From contig RPFO01000648.1 of the NCBI GenBank assembly GCA_009746045.1, positions 1,290,021 through 1,354,020 of the forward strand: DNA of 64,000 nucleotides. The letters run 5' to 3'. This document shows positions 41,822 to 53,373 of this stretch, one piece after another. The DNA comes from Mesostigma viride. Lineage: Eukaryota; Streptophyta; Mesostigmatophyceae; Mesostigmatales; Mesostigmataceae. The position numbers and the translations under genes were made by a program. The notes beneath the pieces were generated by a model, which did no database searches, was not told the DNA's origin, and worked only from the letters and a program-made list of their open reading frames with translations. Each line of letters starts with the position of its first letter. Positions within the stretch are counted from its first letter, which is position 1.

Positions 41822-42944
41822 ATGGCAGACGGGCGACGTAGCAAAGGTGCCCCAGCCAGCGGGAATAATGGTGGTGCTGGTAGTGGGACAGCTCACGTAG
41901 ATGACGTGGGTGTCACCGGGGAAATTACCAATGTTCATCACAACCCTAATAATACACAAGCTGTTCATGGTTTTGACCTTACCACTCAGGGATTATTAAT
42001 TGTTAATCAGCTGCAACCTGTCACATCAGACTCCAAGCCCAAGCAGGCTGAAGAGTTTGTTGAAGGGCTGGAAGGGTTTCCTAGTTTGTACGGGGGTACC
42101 AACTACTATCAGATCTGGATAGGCAGCAGCACGTTTGGCAAGTGCACTGATCAGATCAAGGACCTAACCAGGGAATGTAAGAAGGCCAACAAGGCCTGGG
42201 CAGTGTATGTAGCTGAGCTGAAGGAGTTGCTTGAAGACCAGCGAAAGAAGGTCGGCATCCATTGGCAAGACAAGTATCAAGGGTGGGAGGTCAAGGGGGA
42301 TCTCATCCAGAATTTCCTTAGCTATTGCAAAATGGTTGAGGAAGGCAGGGCCCACGGTTTCAACGTGGCAGATAACATAGCCCTGACCAACTGGTTGAAG
42401 GTCTCTGGGCTGGATAAGGCTACACGTGGCTCTTTAAAGGTCATGTGTGCCCCACATTCTACCCTCAAGGCCTACAAGGTCATAATCAAACAAGCACTCG
42501 AGGCAGAGGAGCTGTTTGAGGGTGGAGTGCCAGCAGTGAAGGCTACCCAGGCAGGTGGGCGTACCCAGGGTGGTTCCAAATCGTCCGAGGCTGACAGAAG
42601 CCAAGGAGGGCGTAGGGGCAACCATAACAAGCGGAAGGCCAATCATTCACCCGACCCTGACGGGAGGTCACACTCCAAGTCGGTGTTCGATCAGGCGGGT
42701 GGGTGGTCAGCCCAAGCAGGGCAACGCATCTGACAACGGGGGCAGTGGCCAGGGCAAGTCAAAGATACAATGCTACCTGTGCAAGGGGTGGGGGCACATC
42801 AAGAAGGAGTGTCCCAGCTTCAAGAAGACCCAGGGCCAGGGCAGCAACAAGAATAACAACAAAAACAACAACAAGAACAACAACAAGTCCCAGGCAGGCC
42901 AGCCTTCAAAGGGCAGTCAGCAAGAAGACAACAAGGAGCAGTGA
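41822..42944 (+). CDS. gag region of copia element II
   Basis: Capsid-nucleocapsid region. The body has helical text such as ECKKANKAWAVYVAELKELL and NFLSYCKMVEEGRAHGFNVA, and the basic, Gly/Asn-rich end carries the CCHC knuckle CYLCKGWGHIKKEC, then a long Asn/Lys repeat. ECKKANKAW...FLSYCKMVEEGRAHGF parallels ARHALKEGHTW...RFELIVEAGKKQGF of copia I gag in layout. Not entirely in one frame. Confidence 0.78.
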
Positions 42945-43084
42945 CTGTCTGAGGCAACCCCTACACACCTTAATTCACCCAAGGGGGAGGCCAGGTGCTC
43001 CAATGCAGATTTTATATCTGGGCAACAAGAGGGTGATCTCCAGGTTCAGGGTGGCCCCAGGTCACCTGGAGAGGTACAGGTTCC

Positions 43085-43667
43085 TGTTATATTATAGGTT
43101 TCAGCTCGCAGTCACATGGAAATAATTAATTATTGTGTGCCGGTACTTAGCCATTTTGTGGTTCGAGGCGTTCGGGTTAATTCGGCGCATTGGGACTTAG
43201 CCGTTTTGAGGTTCGGCTGAATTTTGGCTTGTGTGATCCACAACGATTTAAGTTACGCTGTGTGCGCTATGCCTCGTGAGTTACGCCCTAGACTTTGGCT
43301 GTGCGGCACTGGTCCGGTACTGAGGTGCGGACTAGGATTCTGGGTACTGCCGGCTGGCGTGACAAGTGGCGAGATACTGGTGTGTGTCGATTGGTCGGTA
43401 CTCGGCTGGTGTGTTGTAACGGAGATGTGTAACGGAGATGCGTTCCCAGGCTTGCGTCGGTGCCTAGCGCCGCAGGCTAGCCTAGCCGCCTGACAGACGA
43501 TGATGATCCAAAAGCCAGCATTGTGTTGCGGCGGTCCAACGGTTGTTGCTGCTATGCTGGCAATGGCTATGGTTGCGCTGGTAAATTAAGCTGGGGGCTT
43601 GGCTCTGAGTTTGTAACCTGATTACCGTAAAATTATCATTTAATAAAATTCGAACTCGATTTTAACA
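43085..43667 (+). repeat. 5' LTR of copia element III
   Basis: Starts TGTTATATTATAGG and ends GATTTTAACA. The sequence after it, TGTACTAGGACGGGG, is not a clear TGG-type primer site. Confidence 0.93.
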
Positions 43668-43707
43668 TGTACTAGGACGGGGTTAATTAATAAGGAAAAA
43701 CGTAGCA

Positions 43708-44681
43708 ATGTCGGATCAAGAACAAGAAGAGACGGATTCGAGAAAGCGTACTGGGTGGAAGGATTTAAGAAATGAGAAGAATTTGATAGAGCTGTGCAAA
43801 ACACGAGTCGGGACAATTCCTCTTGATGCGGCAGTGACATTGGTAGAGGATTTCTGTGACAGGTTTGAGGCGTTTGTGGCGGATCATGCAGATAAAACCG
43901 AGGATCTGTATGGGCTATTCCGGGATGCCGGAATGTTTAGAGCCGACAACGCCATTCTAGTAAATTGCCTGCGCTCCTGCCGTGACGAGAAAATCGAGGG
44001 CGCTGCAATTGGAGGTAGGTTGCGTGCAGCACTTCTTGAATCGAAAGCATCTGCCAAGTCTCGTCATGTTGGCATTTATAATTGGGTGCCGAAGCGTCCC
44101 TACACACTCGACCTTCTCGCTTTGAGAAATGCGAGAAACGAGAGTGTAAAGGATGGCATTCCGGTGGTGGAACTGGCGGTGGTGGACCGTTATGTTCGCA
44201 ATGCCAAGGACCTTAATTTCCAGAATGCCATGGCAGCTCTCAAGCGTGAGAAAGCCGAGGATGATCTCAATAAGGCGATTGAGGTTATCACGGGCATTGT
44301 CGAGGGTGAGGAGAGGGACATGGTGGCCCAACTGCGGGCCCAAGGTAAGCTCAATGAGCTGGGTCTGATTTCCCCTGCATTACCGCCTGTCGCTGTGAAT
44401 TCCATTCCTTCTTCTGGTGGTGCCCAAGGTGGTGCTGCTAAAGCGCCGGATGGGGGCAAGGTGGCCGCCATTGCGGGCGGTGGTGGCTCTAGCGGCGCGG
44501 GGCCCAGCGGGCCTCGGGGCAATGGGGGCCCGATGCGTAGGGGCAATAAGGGCAGCTTCAGCCGAGCGCAGCGCATGCCTGGGAAGCGATGGCAGCAAGG
44601 TAGACAGCAGCCATACCCGCAGCAGCAGCAGCATGCACAACAGCCTGCAGCTGCGTCGCCGTATCAGCAGCAACAGCGCTC

Positions 44682-44722
<41 letters not shown>

Positions 44723-44937
44723 GGCACAGCCGGCGGTGCATGGGGCATGCTTTGTGTGTGGGAAGTCGGGACACATGGCAGCCAATTGCTATCACAGGCA
44801 CAAGGACACTCTCCAGGCACGCAGCAACGCCAACTCGCAAGCACCAGCGGTGTGTCACAGGTGTGGGCAGCCAGGGCACTTTGCGAGGGACACTCACCTG
44901 TGCCCAGCGGCCCAGGGCGGTGGCCGTAGGTGACTAG
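43708..44937 (+). CDS. gag region of copia element III
   Basis: Begins 40 bases after the LTR. A helical capsid-type body of about 230 residues is followed by a Gly/Ser/Pro linker, a long Gln tract coded by a CAG repeat near 44680-44720, and a nucleocapsid part with two CCHC knuckles, CFVCGKSGHMAANC and CHRCGQPGHFARDTHLC. The body text DVLYG-like pattern EDLYGLFRDAGMFRADNAIL is unlike gag of copia I and II, so this is a separate family. Confidence 0.8.
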
Positions 44938-44948
44938 GTGAGGTTGGC

Positions 44949-47900
44949 ATGCGGGCTGGTGCAGGGGAGGCCAGCTCGACCCCCCAGGTGTACTCACCCT
45001 ACCTGGGTGCTCAGGTGGCGGTGCTAGCAGGCACTAGGGAGAAGGGGGGCCACCTGGAGCATGGGACAGCTGCAGAAGGGGGAAGGGCAGTGTCTCAGGG
45101 GATGGGGAATGAGTGGGTTGGAGGCGCTGCAGGGGGGCACACCGCAGCGGGCGGGCCGCCGGTAGGTGGTACCTCACCAGACCCTAGTTCAGCACATGTG
45201 AATGGTGCGGCGTGCGGTGAGGCAGCCGGGTCGCTCAGTGTACTTAACATGGCCACACGGTTACACAAAGCACTAGGGCATGGGCATGCGGGTGAGGAGT
45301 GGGCAGCCATGCTAGGGTTCACAGACTTAGTGGATATGTGCAAGCAGGTGTGGTTAAGGTGTCGCAAATGTCAGGAGCGGGCACCTAAACCGCACAAGTT
45401 CCATGCACGTAGGCCAGAGTTTGAGCGAGGTGTGGTGCAGTGTGATGTATTCATGTATGACGACAGAGACTACGTGCTTGCAGTGGGCAGGTTCTCCAGG
45501 TACAAGGTCATGGTGCCACTTGAGCGCAAGCTGAAGGAGCACTTGTGTGATGCATTGCGTCTCCTCAGGTCCAAGTTTGGTGTGGCATCTGTGTTGGAGT
45601 GCGATCAGCAGTTTGAGTGCTGTGTGGGTGAGCCGGGTGTGGGGAAGATAGAACTTGCTGGGGTAGCTGACCACGAGCACCAGGGTCTTGTCGAGCGCCA
45701 CATACAGACATCGAAGCAGGTGATGGCATGCATGGAGAAGATGAGAACAGGCTCGTATCGTGAGAGGCTGGTGATCTGCAATGAGATAGAGCAATGTCTC
45801 AACAACCGTGTAATGGTCAAGGTGTTGGGTGGGCAGGTGGCAGTCACGCCTAAGGGAGTGGAGATGGGCTTGTTGTCACCTGAGGCTGTGGAAGAGTACA
45901 GGGATTATTTGAGCGATCGTTACGTGCGCATGGTAAAGATGGACCTGCGACGTGGACAGGTTTATGTGCCGTGCGTGAACGCCAGGGTCTGGGCCTACGC
46001 GGAGGGCAGTCATGGAAAACGGGGCCTATGGAGAGGTCCCGGTGTGGTCAAGGAGATCGATCCTGATCACATGCTTGCTTCGGTAGCGCTAGAGGACAGT
46101 TGCTACGACAAGCTGCTAGCGTGGAAACACCTGCGCCCCTACTATGACGGGCTGGGGCCGCCAGACCCACCCGCTGAGGAAGGTGTTAGGGACCCCAGTG
46201 TGCAGGCTGGGGGTGAGGCGGGGGATCCCGGGGCTGCAGGGGGGGTGAGGGAGGGGGGTGGGCCTGATCAACCTACTCGCTCCCTTTCGCCGGAAGCTGG
46301 GTTGCCACCTTCCAAGGGCGGTCCCGCTAGCGTGGGGTCGGGCGGTTCGGGGGTTGCCCCAGCCGTTGACGACCAGGAGAAGCAGCGCGCCGCGGTACTA
46401 GCCCGCCTAGTGGAGCGCCTGCAGGAAGCTCGACGCGCTGCCACGGTGGGCGAGCAGCGGCAGTTGGGGGGCAACATCTCGCGGGCCGGCAAGGAGCGGG
46501 TGGCCGAAGGTGGGATGGTACCACGGTCCGGTGAGGCGGGTGAGCCAGCCGAAGGTGGGGTTGCACGGGCCGGCGATGCTGGGGCATTGACCGCAGGTGC
46601 GGGGCAGCAGGCTGGTGGCGTTGGCGGGTTGGCCGACGCGGGGCCTATATTGCCGAGTGAGGGCGATAGCCCCATGGACGACAGCGAGGCTGTCGAGGAG
46701 AGAGGTGAGCCAGGTGAGCTGGTGGCTGCGGTCTCTAAGCTTGCCAACTGGTATTCGGACGGGCTGGGTAGTTGTCGATTGGAAGTGGACACTGACGCGG
46801 TGGTGTGCTTGCTGGGTGAGGGAGTAGCCAGGCATCTGCCGTGCACTGCGTCCAGGTGGAGGTATGTGGAGGACTTCTCCGGGTTAGTGAGGATGCCGGT
46901 GCGGGGTGAGGTAATGCTGACGATCTTGGGGAGAGAGACGCCGTTTTGCGTGCTCGAGGGGTATGATGGACCCGCCATTTTGGGACTTCCTTTCCTGGAC
47001 CATCCTGATGTGCGGATTCAGAGCTCATTGCTAACCCGAGTAGGTCACGGGTCGATAGAGCTACAGTCTTACAAGTCAGTCGAGCCTCTCAGTCGCATTT
47101 GCAGCACAGTGGCTAGGCTAGCAGCACTGTCGGGTACGGAGGGTGTAGCGTGGGGCGCTGATCTCCCGCCAGCTGCTGACCTGGTTATGCCTGCATTACT
47201 GCATCCCAACAGCCTAGGAATCACTGAGAGGGACATAGCCGCACATTCCCCGATCACATTCCCTGAGCTTGTACTGCAGATGTCAACGCCTAGTGGGTTC
47301 TCGAGCTGGTGGTGTGCATTCCGTAAGGCACTTGAGGAGTGGCAGGGCTACGGGGTGTATGAACCGCTTGACACGGTGCCGAAGGGGGCTAGGGTGCTTC
47401 CGCTGAAGATGGTGCTGTCCCACAAGGTGAAGGCAGGTGTGGAGATCTGCTACGTGAGGCCGGTATCACAAGAGTTTGCAGGTACTAGCCCGCTGGCCAA
47501 GGAGGAGCTCTACACCCCAGGGATGGCATGGGACACGTTCAGGATGGTTAGCATGATTTTTCTTAGCTTTCTGGACGAAGGCAAGGACTACGCGTGTGCG
47601 TCCATTGATGTCAAGCGCGCATTCCCTAACTCTAGCGAGGAAGTGGCGCAAGAGGTGTGGGAGGGTACTCCGCCTCTAGTGGTGCAGACGCCGCCGTTCT
47701 GGAAGGAGGTGGTCACGTCTGAGTTCATGGGTCTGTGCAAGGCTATAGAGGGTCTGCAGAGCGCGTCGATTGTTTGGAGGATAACCCTCATGCGTGCGTT
47801 GGGTGAGATCGCAGAGTTTGAGGTATCTCCCTACGACCCATCGTTGTTCGTGGCGCGGATGCCGTCTGGTCCTATGTTTGTACAACTGCATGGGGATGAC

Positions 47901-48827
47901 TTGCGTGTCATTGCTTCGCGGTCAGCCTTGCATGCATTCTATGCTGACATTGGGCGGCGGTTCCCAGTGGGTGAGTTGCAGCAATTGGGGCCGCAGACGC
48001 CACGGGTGTTCTGCGGGGTGGTGCAAACCCTGCGGGTGGTGTCGGGTAAGCACCGGATGCACTTGGGTATTCCTGACAAGTACAGGGAGGAGCTCATGCG
48101 CGATGTGGAGGAGTTGTGCGCCAAGGGTTTGTGGAGCAGATTGCGTGGCAAGCTCGGCTGGATGGCAGCGGTGTGTGGGCCTGACCTGCTGGTGTTAAGT
48201 AGGACTGTGGATGAGGTGTTGGCTCTCGTTTCTCCGTCTGTGATCAAGCAGTATGTTGCTGAGAGCCAGGGTGTAGTACTTTCTGGTTTGTCTCTTTCTC
48301 AGCCGATTGTGTTGCATTGCTTTGCTGACACGTCTGGCGAGGGCAGGGAGCTCACCAAGACGAGAGCTCGCATGGGCGGCTTGTTTGTGCTCTCCAACCC
48401 CAAGGGCAATGGTTCGCTCTGTGGGTGGTACTCTAGGTTGTGCCGCAGGGTGGCAGTTGGATCGGATACCAATGAGTGTCGCGGGGTGTGTGAGTGCATC
48501 AAGGCGTCCCTGTATCTAGAGCAATTTCTGCGCTGGATGGGCAAGTGGCTGGATGCTCGTTTGGTACTGACCACGACTGTGCATACCGACAGTCAGCCGC
48601 TTGTGAGTTTCATTCTCAACAGCCTGTCCAGGACGCGCGACCTGGATTTCCTACTACTCAAGGAACTGTCATACGCAGTGAGCGTGCTTCATCTACCTGG
48701 GAAGCTCAACCCGGCTGATGCGCTGACCAAGCTGTTCGCTGGGGCGCGCGACCAGTATCGCCTCCTGCGGATGGTCATGGGGGGCTCTCTCGGGGATCTG
48801 CAAGGACTGCTGGAGGGTTTGATGTAG
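44949..48827 (+). CDS. pol of copia element III: IN-PR-RT-RH
   Basis: A 1292-residue open frame. Residues 104-142 hold a zinc-binding pair (LHKALGHG, CRKC). The integrase core runs from about 160 to 265 with VVQCDVF, LECDQQFE and GLVERHIQTSKQ. An integrase C-terminal segment follows (RVWAYAEGSHGKRGLWRGPG, about 345). A Gly/Glu/Ala-rich linker leads to an aspartic protease at about 605-690 (LEVDTDAVVCLL, then PAILGLPFL). Reverse transcriptase has ASIDVKRAF (about 885) and QLHGDDLRVI (about 980). RNase H has CFADTSGEGRE (about 1124), NECRGVCECI and HTDSQPLVSF (about 1211), ending LNPADALTKL. Protease after integrase, and HGDD instead of YxDD, are shared with copia I and II. Confidence 0.9.
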   Translation: MRAGAGEASSTPQVYSPYLGAQVAVLAGTREKGGHLEHGTAAEGGRAVSQGMGNEWVGGAAGGHTAAGGPPVGGTSPDPSSAHVNGAACGEAAGSLSVLNMATRLHKALGHGHAGEEWAAMLGFTDLVDMCKQVWLRCRKCQERAPKPHKFHARRPEFERGVVQCDVFMYDDRDYVLAVGRFSRYKVMVPLERKLKEHLCDALRLLRSKFGVASVLECDQQFECCVGEPGVGKIELAGVADHEHQGLVERHIQTSKQVMACMEKMRTGSYRERLVICNEIEQCLNNRVMVKVLGGQVAVTPKGVEMGLLSPEAVEEYRDYLSDRYVRMVKMDLRRGQVYVPCVNARVWAYAEGSHGKRGLWRGPGVVKEIDPDHMLASVALEDSCYDKLLAWKHLRPYYDGLGPPDPPAEEGVRDPSVQAGGEAGDPGAAGGVREGGGPDQPTRSLSPEAGLPPSKGGPASVGSGGSGVAPAVDDQEKQRAAVLARLVERLQEARRAATVGEQRQLGGNISRAGKERVAEGGMVPRSGEAGEPAEGGVARAGDAGALTAGAGQQAGGVGGLADAGPILPSEGDSPMDDSEAVEERGEPGELVAAVSKLANWYSDGLGSCRLEVDTDAVVCLLGEGVARHLPCTASRWRYVEDFSGLVRMPVRGEVMLTILGRETPFCVLEGYDGPAILGLPFLDHPDVRIQSSLLTRVGHGSIELQSYKSVEPLSRICSTVARLAALSGTEGVAWGADLPPAADLVMPALLHPNSLGITERDIAAHSPITFPELVLQMSTPSGFSSWWCAFRKALEEWQGYGVYEPLDTVPKGARVLPLKMVLSHKVKAGVEICYVRPVSQEFAGTSPLAKEELYTPGMAWDTFRMVSMIFLSFLDEGKDYACASIDVKRAFPNSSEEVAQEVWEGTPPLVVQTPPFWKEVVTSEFMGLCKAIEGLQSASIVWRITLMRALGEIAEFEVSPYDPSLFVARMPSGPMFVQLHGDDLRVIASRSALHAFYADIGRRFPVGELQQLGPQTPRVFCGVVQTLRVVSGKHRMHLGIPDKYREELMRDVEELCAKGLWSRLRGKLGWMAAVCGPDLLVLSRTVDEVLALVSPSVIKQYVAESQGVVLSGLSLSQPIVLHCFADTSGEGRELTKTRARMGGLFVLSNPKGNGSLCGWYSRLCRRVAVGSDTNECRGVCECIKASLYLEQFLRWMGKWLDARLVLTTTVHTDSQPLVSFILNSLSRTRDLDFLLLKELSYAVSVLHLPGKLNPADALTKLFAGARDQYRLLRMVMGGSLGDLQGLLEGLM

Positions 48828-49302
48828 ATCTGGGCAATGGACCATGTGGCATGAGAATTTCAGGCTGGCAGGCGTTGGGACGCATTACATGTGGGCTGGG
48901 AATGACCCCTGGATCGAGCCCATCTCAGGATGACCCAGTACGGTTGGATAACTCTATCTTGGTGGGGATGTACCCGATGGGATGGTCCTGGGTTGAGGAC
49001 CTGATCGGAGGCGGGGACTGTGGTTGGTGATGTGTGAAAGTCCGTGGGTTCAGGGTGTGGTTGGTGTTGGAGCCGAGGGTGGTCTTTTGATCAGTCTTGT
49101 ATTCTCGCTTGCTTACTTGACTTACTGACAGATGCTGGTTGTACTACCAGGGCGTGAATGGGCGCCAAGTGAGGGGTGCGGACTCCCCTAGTACATAGCG
49201 TCCTGTGTTAGTGCTTCCTGGTGAGGTGTCTGTCGGTTACTCTCGAGCTGAGTGAGATAATGATTGGTGGGATGTGTGACTGCTCGGGAAAAAGCGGCTG
49301 GT
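48828..49302 (+). other. Untranslated tail of copia element III
   Basis: About 475 bases between pol and the 3' LTR, with no coding content seen. A purine-rich stretch (GGGAAAAAGCGGCTGG) just before the LTR is the likely polypurine tract. Confidence 0.6.
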
Positions 49303-49884
49303 GTTATATTATAGGTTTCAGCTCGCAGTCACATGGAAATAATTAATGATTGTGTGCCGGTACTTAGCCATTTTGTGGTTCGAGGCGTTCGGGTTAATTC
49401 GGCGCATTGGGACTTAGCCGTTTTGAGGTTCGGCTGAATTTTGGCTTGTGTGATCCACAACGATTTAAGTTACGCTGTGTGCGTTATGCCTCGTGAGTTA
49501 CGCCCTAGACTTTGGCTGTGCGGCACTGGTCCGGTACTGAGGTGCGGACTAGGATTCTGGGTACTGCCGGCTGGCGTGACAAGTGGCGAGATACTGGTGT
49601 GTGTCGATTGGTCGGTACTCGGCTGGTGTGTTGTAACGGAGATGTGTAACGGAGATGCGTTCCCAGGCTTGCGTCGGTGCCTAGCGCCGCAGGCTAGCCT
49701 AGCCGCCTGACAGACGATGATGATCCAAAAGCCAGCATTGTGTTGCGGCGGTCCAACGGTTGTTGCTGCTATGCTGGCAATGGCTATGGTTGCGCTGGTA
49801 AATTAAGCTGGGGGCTTGGCTCTGAGTTTGTAACCTGATTACCGTAAAATTATCCTTTAATAAAATTCGAACTCGATTTTAACA
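49303..49884 (+). repeat. 3' LTR of copia element III
   Basis: Nearly identical to 43085-43667. Confidence 0.93.
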
Positions 49885-49889
49885 GTTCC

Positions 49890-52800
49890 TATGAAGACGT
49901 CCTTGACAGCTGGTGCAGCTGTAAGAATGTCTGACCCCATGCATCCTCGTGCTGGGCACGAGGGTGGACCTCTCATTTTGAGAGAAACCAATGTACAACC
50001 ACAGAGGGGTGTGAAGGCCTCTGGTGGTATGCATGTGGTCCCTGCTGGCGGTCCAGGTGTTGGGCATGAGCAGGGTGACTCAGGCTCTGAGTCAGAACAG
50101 GATGGAAGACAGCATGGTGATGCTGGACAACCTGACAGCACAGTCCTGACTGTGCCAGGGACTGCTTCCTCTGTGTACCAGGAGTTGGGTGCCCGAATCC
50201 ACAACATGTTTGGGCATGCCACTTCTCTGTCAAACAACTTTGCCTTCCGTATGGGCAAGGCACCCCTTCTCAAGGCGTGCCAGCAAGCTGCCTCACGGTG
50301 TAAGTGCCAGTTGTCCTCCAACAAGCCCAGGAAATCACATGCCAAAGCTCTACCTCAGAGCATTGGTGATCTGCAGTGTGATATCCAACACATCAGGGGC
50401 ATGCAACTGTTGGTGTGCGTGGACAGGTACACAAAATACAAGGTGCTAGAGCATTTACCTTCTATGAAGAACAGGTACTTGCTGGCTGCCCTGCAGAATG
50501 TAAGAGCCAAGTTTCCTACCACAAGGATCCAGGTGGACATGCAGTTTCAGCATCTCAAGGGTGATCCCACCCTTCCTGAGTTGCTGGTCACACCTAGGGA
50601 GGCTCATGGGCAGCAGGGTGCTATATCGAGAGGGCAATCCAGGAGGTCAAGAAATTGATCATCTCTGAAGACTGGGTACCCTTGTCTGCACCTGCACTTG
50701 TCAGGAGTGCATGGCTGAGGAACGTGGAGCAGCAGCTGAACAGCAGGGTTAACTTCTACTATGATGGAGTTGCTGTCAGCCCAATGGGTCTATATCATGG
50801 CCTGTGCCCACCACATGTGCTGGAGGGCTGGAAACATGCTGCACATGTCACCTTTGCCAAGCTGAGGGAGAAGGACCGGGGTTGGAAGATGCTGGAGCCA
50901 CAAGTGGGTCAGAAGGTCCTAGCTTGGAAGGAACCTAGCCTTTATGGCAAACGTGGTAGCTGGAGTCCTGGGGTGGTTACCCAGGTTGATGAAGCTAGCC
51001 ACGCATGCTTGGTCAGCATGGAGGACGAACCAAAGCATGTGCACCGGCTGAGTTGGTCATATGTCAAGCCTAACCTGATGAATGAGGGCAGTCAGGCACA
51101 AGGCTCACAGGATCTGCAGGATTTTCAGGTCCCAAGTGACATCACTGACGCAACGACCACATCTGTTGCAGGGGAATCTGTCAGCCCTGGCCAGGTTGCA
51201 GAGGTACTTGTTGAACAGGCTGCAAGGTCAACAGCTGGGGAGTCAACTGTCAAGCCCAAGGCACTAACCAAGCCCAGGGGGACAAGTTTGGCTGGATTGA
51301 TTGGGGCTCTACAAAGAGCCAAGAAGCAGCCCAAGGTAGCCAAGCTCAGGTGGCATGGCAATCTAGGGCTGGACACTGCCTTAGAGGTAGACACTAATTC
51401 TCAGGTTTCCATCATTGGGACCAGAGCTGCAGCAGGGTACAGCATGACTGAACCCAGCTATCAGTTTGTGTCTGACTTCAGTGGCGGGGTACACGTGAAG
51501 GTACTGGGTGAGGTATCTATTCCTATCCTTGGACAGGACACTGCATTTTGTGTCTTGGAGGGCTATCAGGGACCTGCTCTTCTGGGGCAGAATTTCCTAT
51601 GCCAGGATGGGGTAGTGATCACGTCCTCTCTCCTGACTAAGGAAGGGGCTGGTCAGGTCCCACTGATTAATTTCAGGACCACTCACCTATCACGTGCAGT
51701 AACCAGGTCGGTTAAGCGTGTGCAAGTGTGCCAGGGGCAGGAGCCCTTGGTTGATGACCTCATACTGCCAGCTGCTAATCATCCAAGCAGTTTGGGCATT
51801 GGTCCTCACTCACTTGCTGGACACAGCACTATCAACTACCAAGGCCTGGTGAAGCTCATGTCCTCTCCCATTATGTGTCCCCAGGTCACACTGGGTCTGA
51901 TTAAATCTGGGGAGGACTGGATCTCCAAGAAATGCGTGGAACCTGTCAATGACCTGCCTCCTGCACGACGTCTACTCAAGCTCATGCAAGTTTGTCATCA
52001 AGATGAAGGAGGTGGACGGGGTCAAGGTACCACATGTCAGGCCAGTGCTGAATGAGTTCAAGGGTACTGGTGAGTGCACTGCTGAGGAGTTGTATACCCC
52101 TGGCATGCTGCATGACACTTGGAGGCTGCTGCTGTGTGTATTTCTAGGCCTTCTCAACAAGGGCTTGGACTATGGCTCAGTGGTGGTAGACTTCAAGAGG
52201 GCATTTCTGGAGGGGGATGCAGATGTGGCACAGGAAAAGTGGGAGGGCAAGACGCCTTTCTATGTCAGGGTGCCTGCTGTATGGAAAAGGGACATTCACA
52301 CTGAGTTCCTTAAAATCCTCAAGGGCCTGGAGGGCCTGAGGTCAAGTCCAATAATCTGGAGGGAGACTCTCAACCGTTTCCTGAAGGAGCATTGCAACTT
52401 GAAGGTCTCTCCTGTAGACCCCTGTCTGTTTCTGGGGCAATGGGAAGGCCTACCAGTGTATGCTTCGCTGCACGGGGATGACCTACATCTGATAGCTCCC
52501 ACGTCGTGGCTGATCTCCATCATTAAGTCCAAGTTTCCTCTGGGTAGGGAGCAATGGCAGGTGGAGAATGAGCCTCTACTGTTTGTGGGCATGGAGGCCA
52601 CACTGGTGAAGAAAAGGGGGGAATGGCGTATGCTGCTGGTGGGGGGCAATGATTATCAAGAGACCCTCATTAGCAAGCTTCCTCCAGTCATCACACAGGC
52701 ACTGTGTCCCATGGTCAGGGGCATGGTTGCTTGGGTGGCAGGCATTTCCAGGCCAGACCTTATGGTCATAGCCAGGTTGCCTGATGACATGCTGGTGGAG

Positions 52801-53373
52801 CTAGGGTCTGCCAAGGTGGCTGATCAGGTCAAGGCTTCATCTGGCATTCTGTTGTCTGCAGTGGATTTATCACAACCCATTTGCATGGAGCTGTATGTGG
52901 ATAGCTCAATGGACAGCAGGCAGGTCTCCAAGGTCAGGGGCAGGGCTGCAGGGCTCTTTGTGCTCAGACAGGAGGGCCTGGGGAGTTTGGTGAGCTGGTT
53001 TAGTCGCCTGCACAAACGGGTGGCTGTCAGCAGTGATGTGGCAGAATGCAGGGCTATTTGTGAAGGCATTCACACAAGCCTTTATCTGAAGGAGTTGCTT
53101 CATCAGATGACTTCTAACACTCCTTGGCCACTTCAGGTTACCACTCTTCTAAAAACAGACTCCATGGGGATGGTGCAGTTTGTGCACAGGCAGATGGCCA
53201 GAAGTAGGGACTTGGATTATCTCCTTCTTAAGGAATTGTCCTCCTTGGCCAATATTGAGCACATCCCTGGGGTTGACAATCCTGCTGATGCTTTGACCAA
53301 GCTAGTCCAGAAGGCAGCAGTGCAATACAAGGTTCTTCAGTCTCTGATGGACCCATCTCAGCAAGCTGTCTAA
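49890..53373 (+). CDS. pol region of copia element II (IN-PR-RT-RH)
   Basis: Polyprotein region resumed after the inner insertion. It shows a pre-integrase zinc segment (IHNMFGH, CKC), integrase landmarks CDIQHIRG, QVDMQFQ and the glutamate region near 50630, an integrase C-terminal segment (GKRGSWSPGVVTQVD), a protease (LEVDTNSQVSIIG, then PALLGQNFL), reverse transcriptase (VVDFKRAF, SLHGDDLHLI) and RNase H (VDSSMDS, AECRAICEG, KTDSMGMV, ending VDNPADALTKL). The domain order is the same as in copia I and III. It is close to copia I through RT and RNase H. A small number of breaks are present. Confidence 0.88.

Larger units (their letters stand above)
43085..49884 (+). mobile_element. Copia-like LTR retrotransposon III (inner)
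   Basis: A 6.8-kb plus-strand element nested in copia II. LTRs 43085-43667 and 49303-49884 have canonical TGTTA...TAACA ends and AATAAA near 43642. They differ at about three bases over 583, about 99.5%, so this is very recent. Gag is 43708-44937 and pol 44949-48827. No leader ORF is present. Pol is one long open frame and the element looks almost whole, with about one break. Domain order in pol is integrase, protease, reverse transcriptase, RNase H. Confidence 0.93.
43080..49889. repeat. 5-bp target duplication GTTCC around the inner copia element
   Basis: GTTCC at 43080-43084 recurs at 49885-49889, directly outside the two inner LTRs. It places the insertion in the gap between gag and pol of the outer element. 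Confidence 0.9.
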
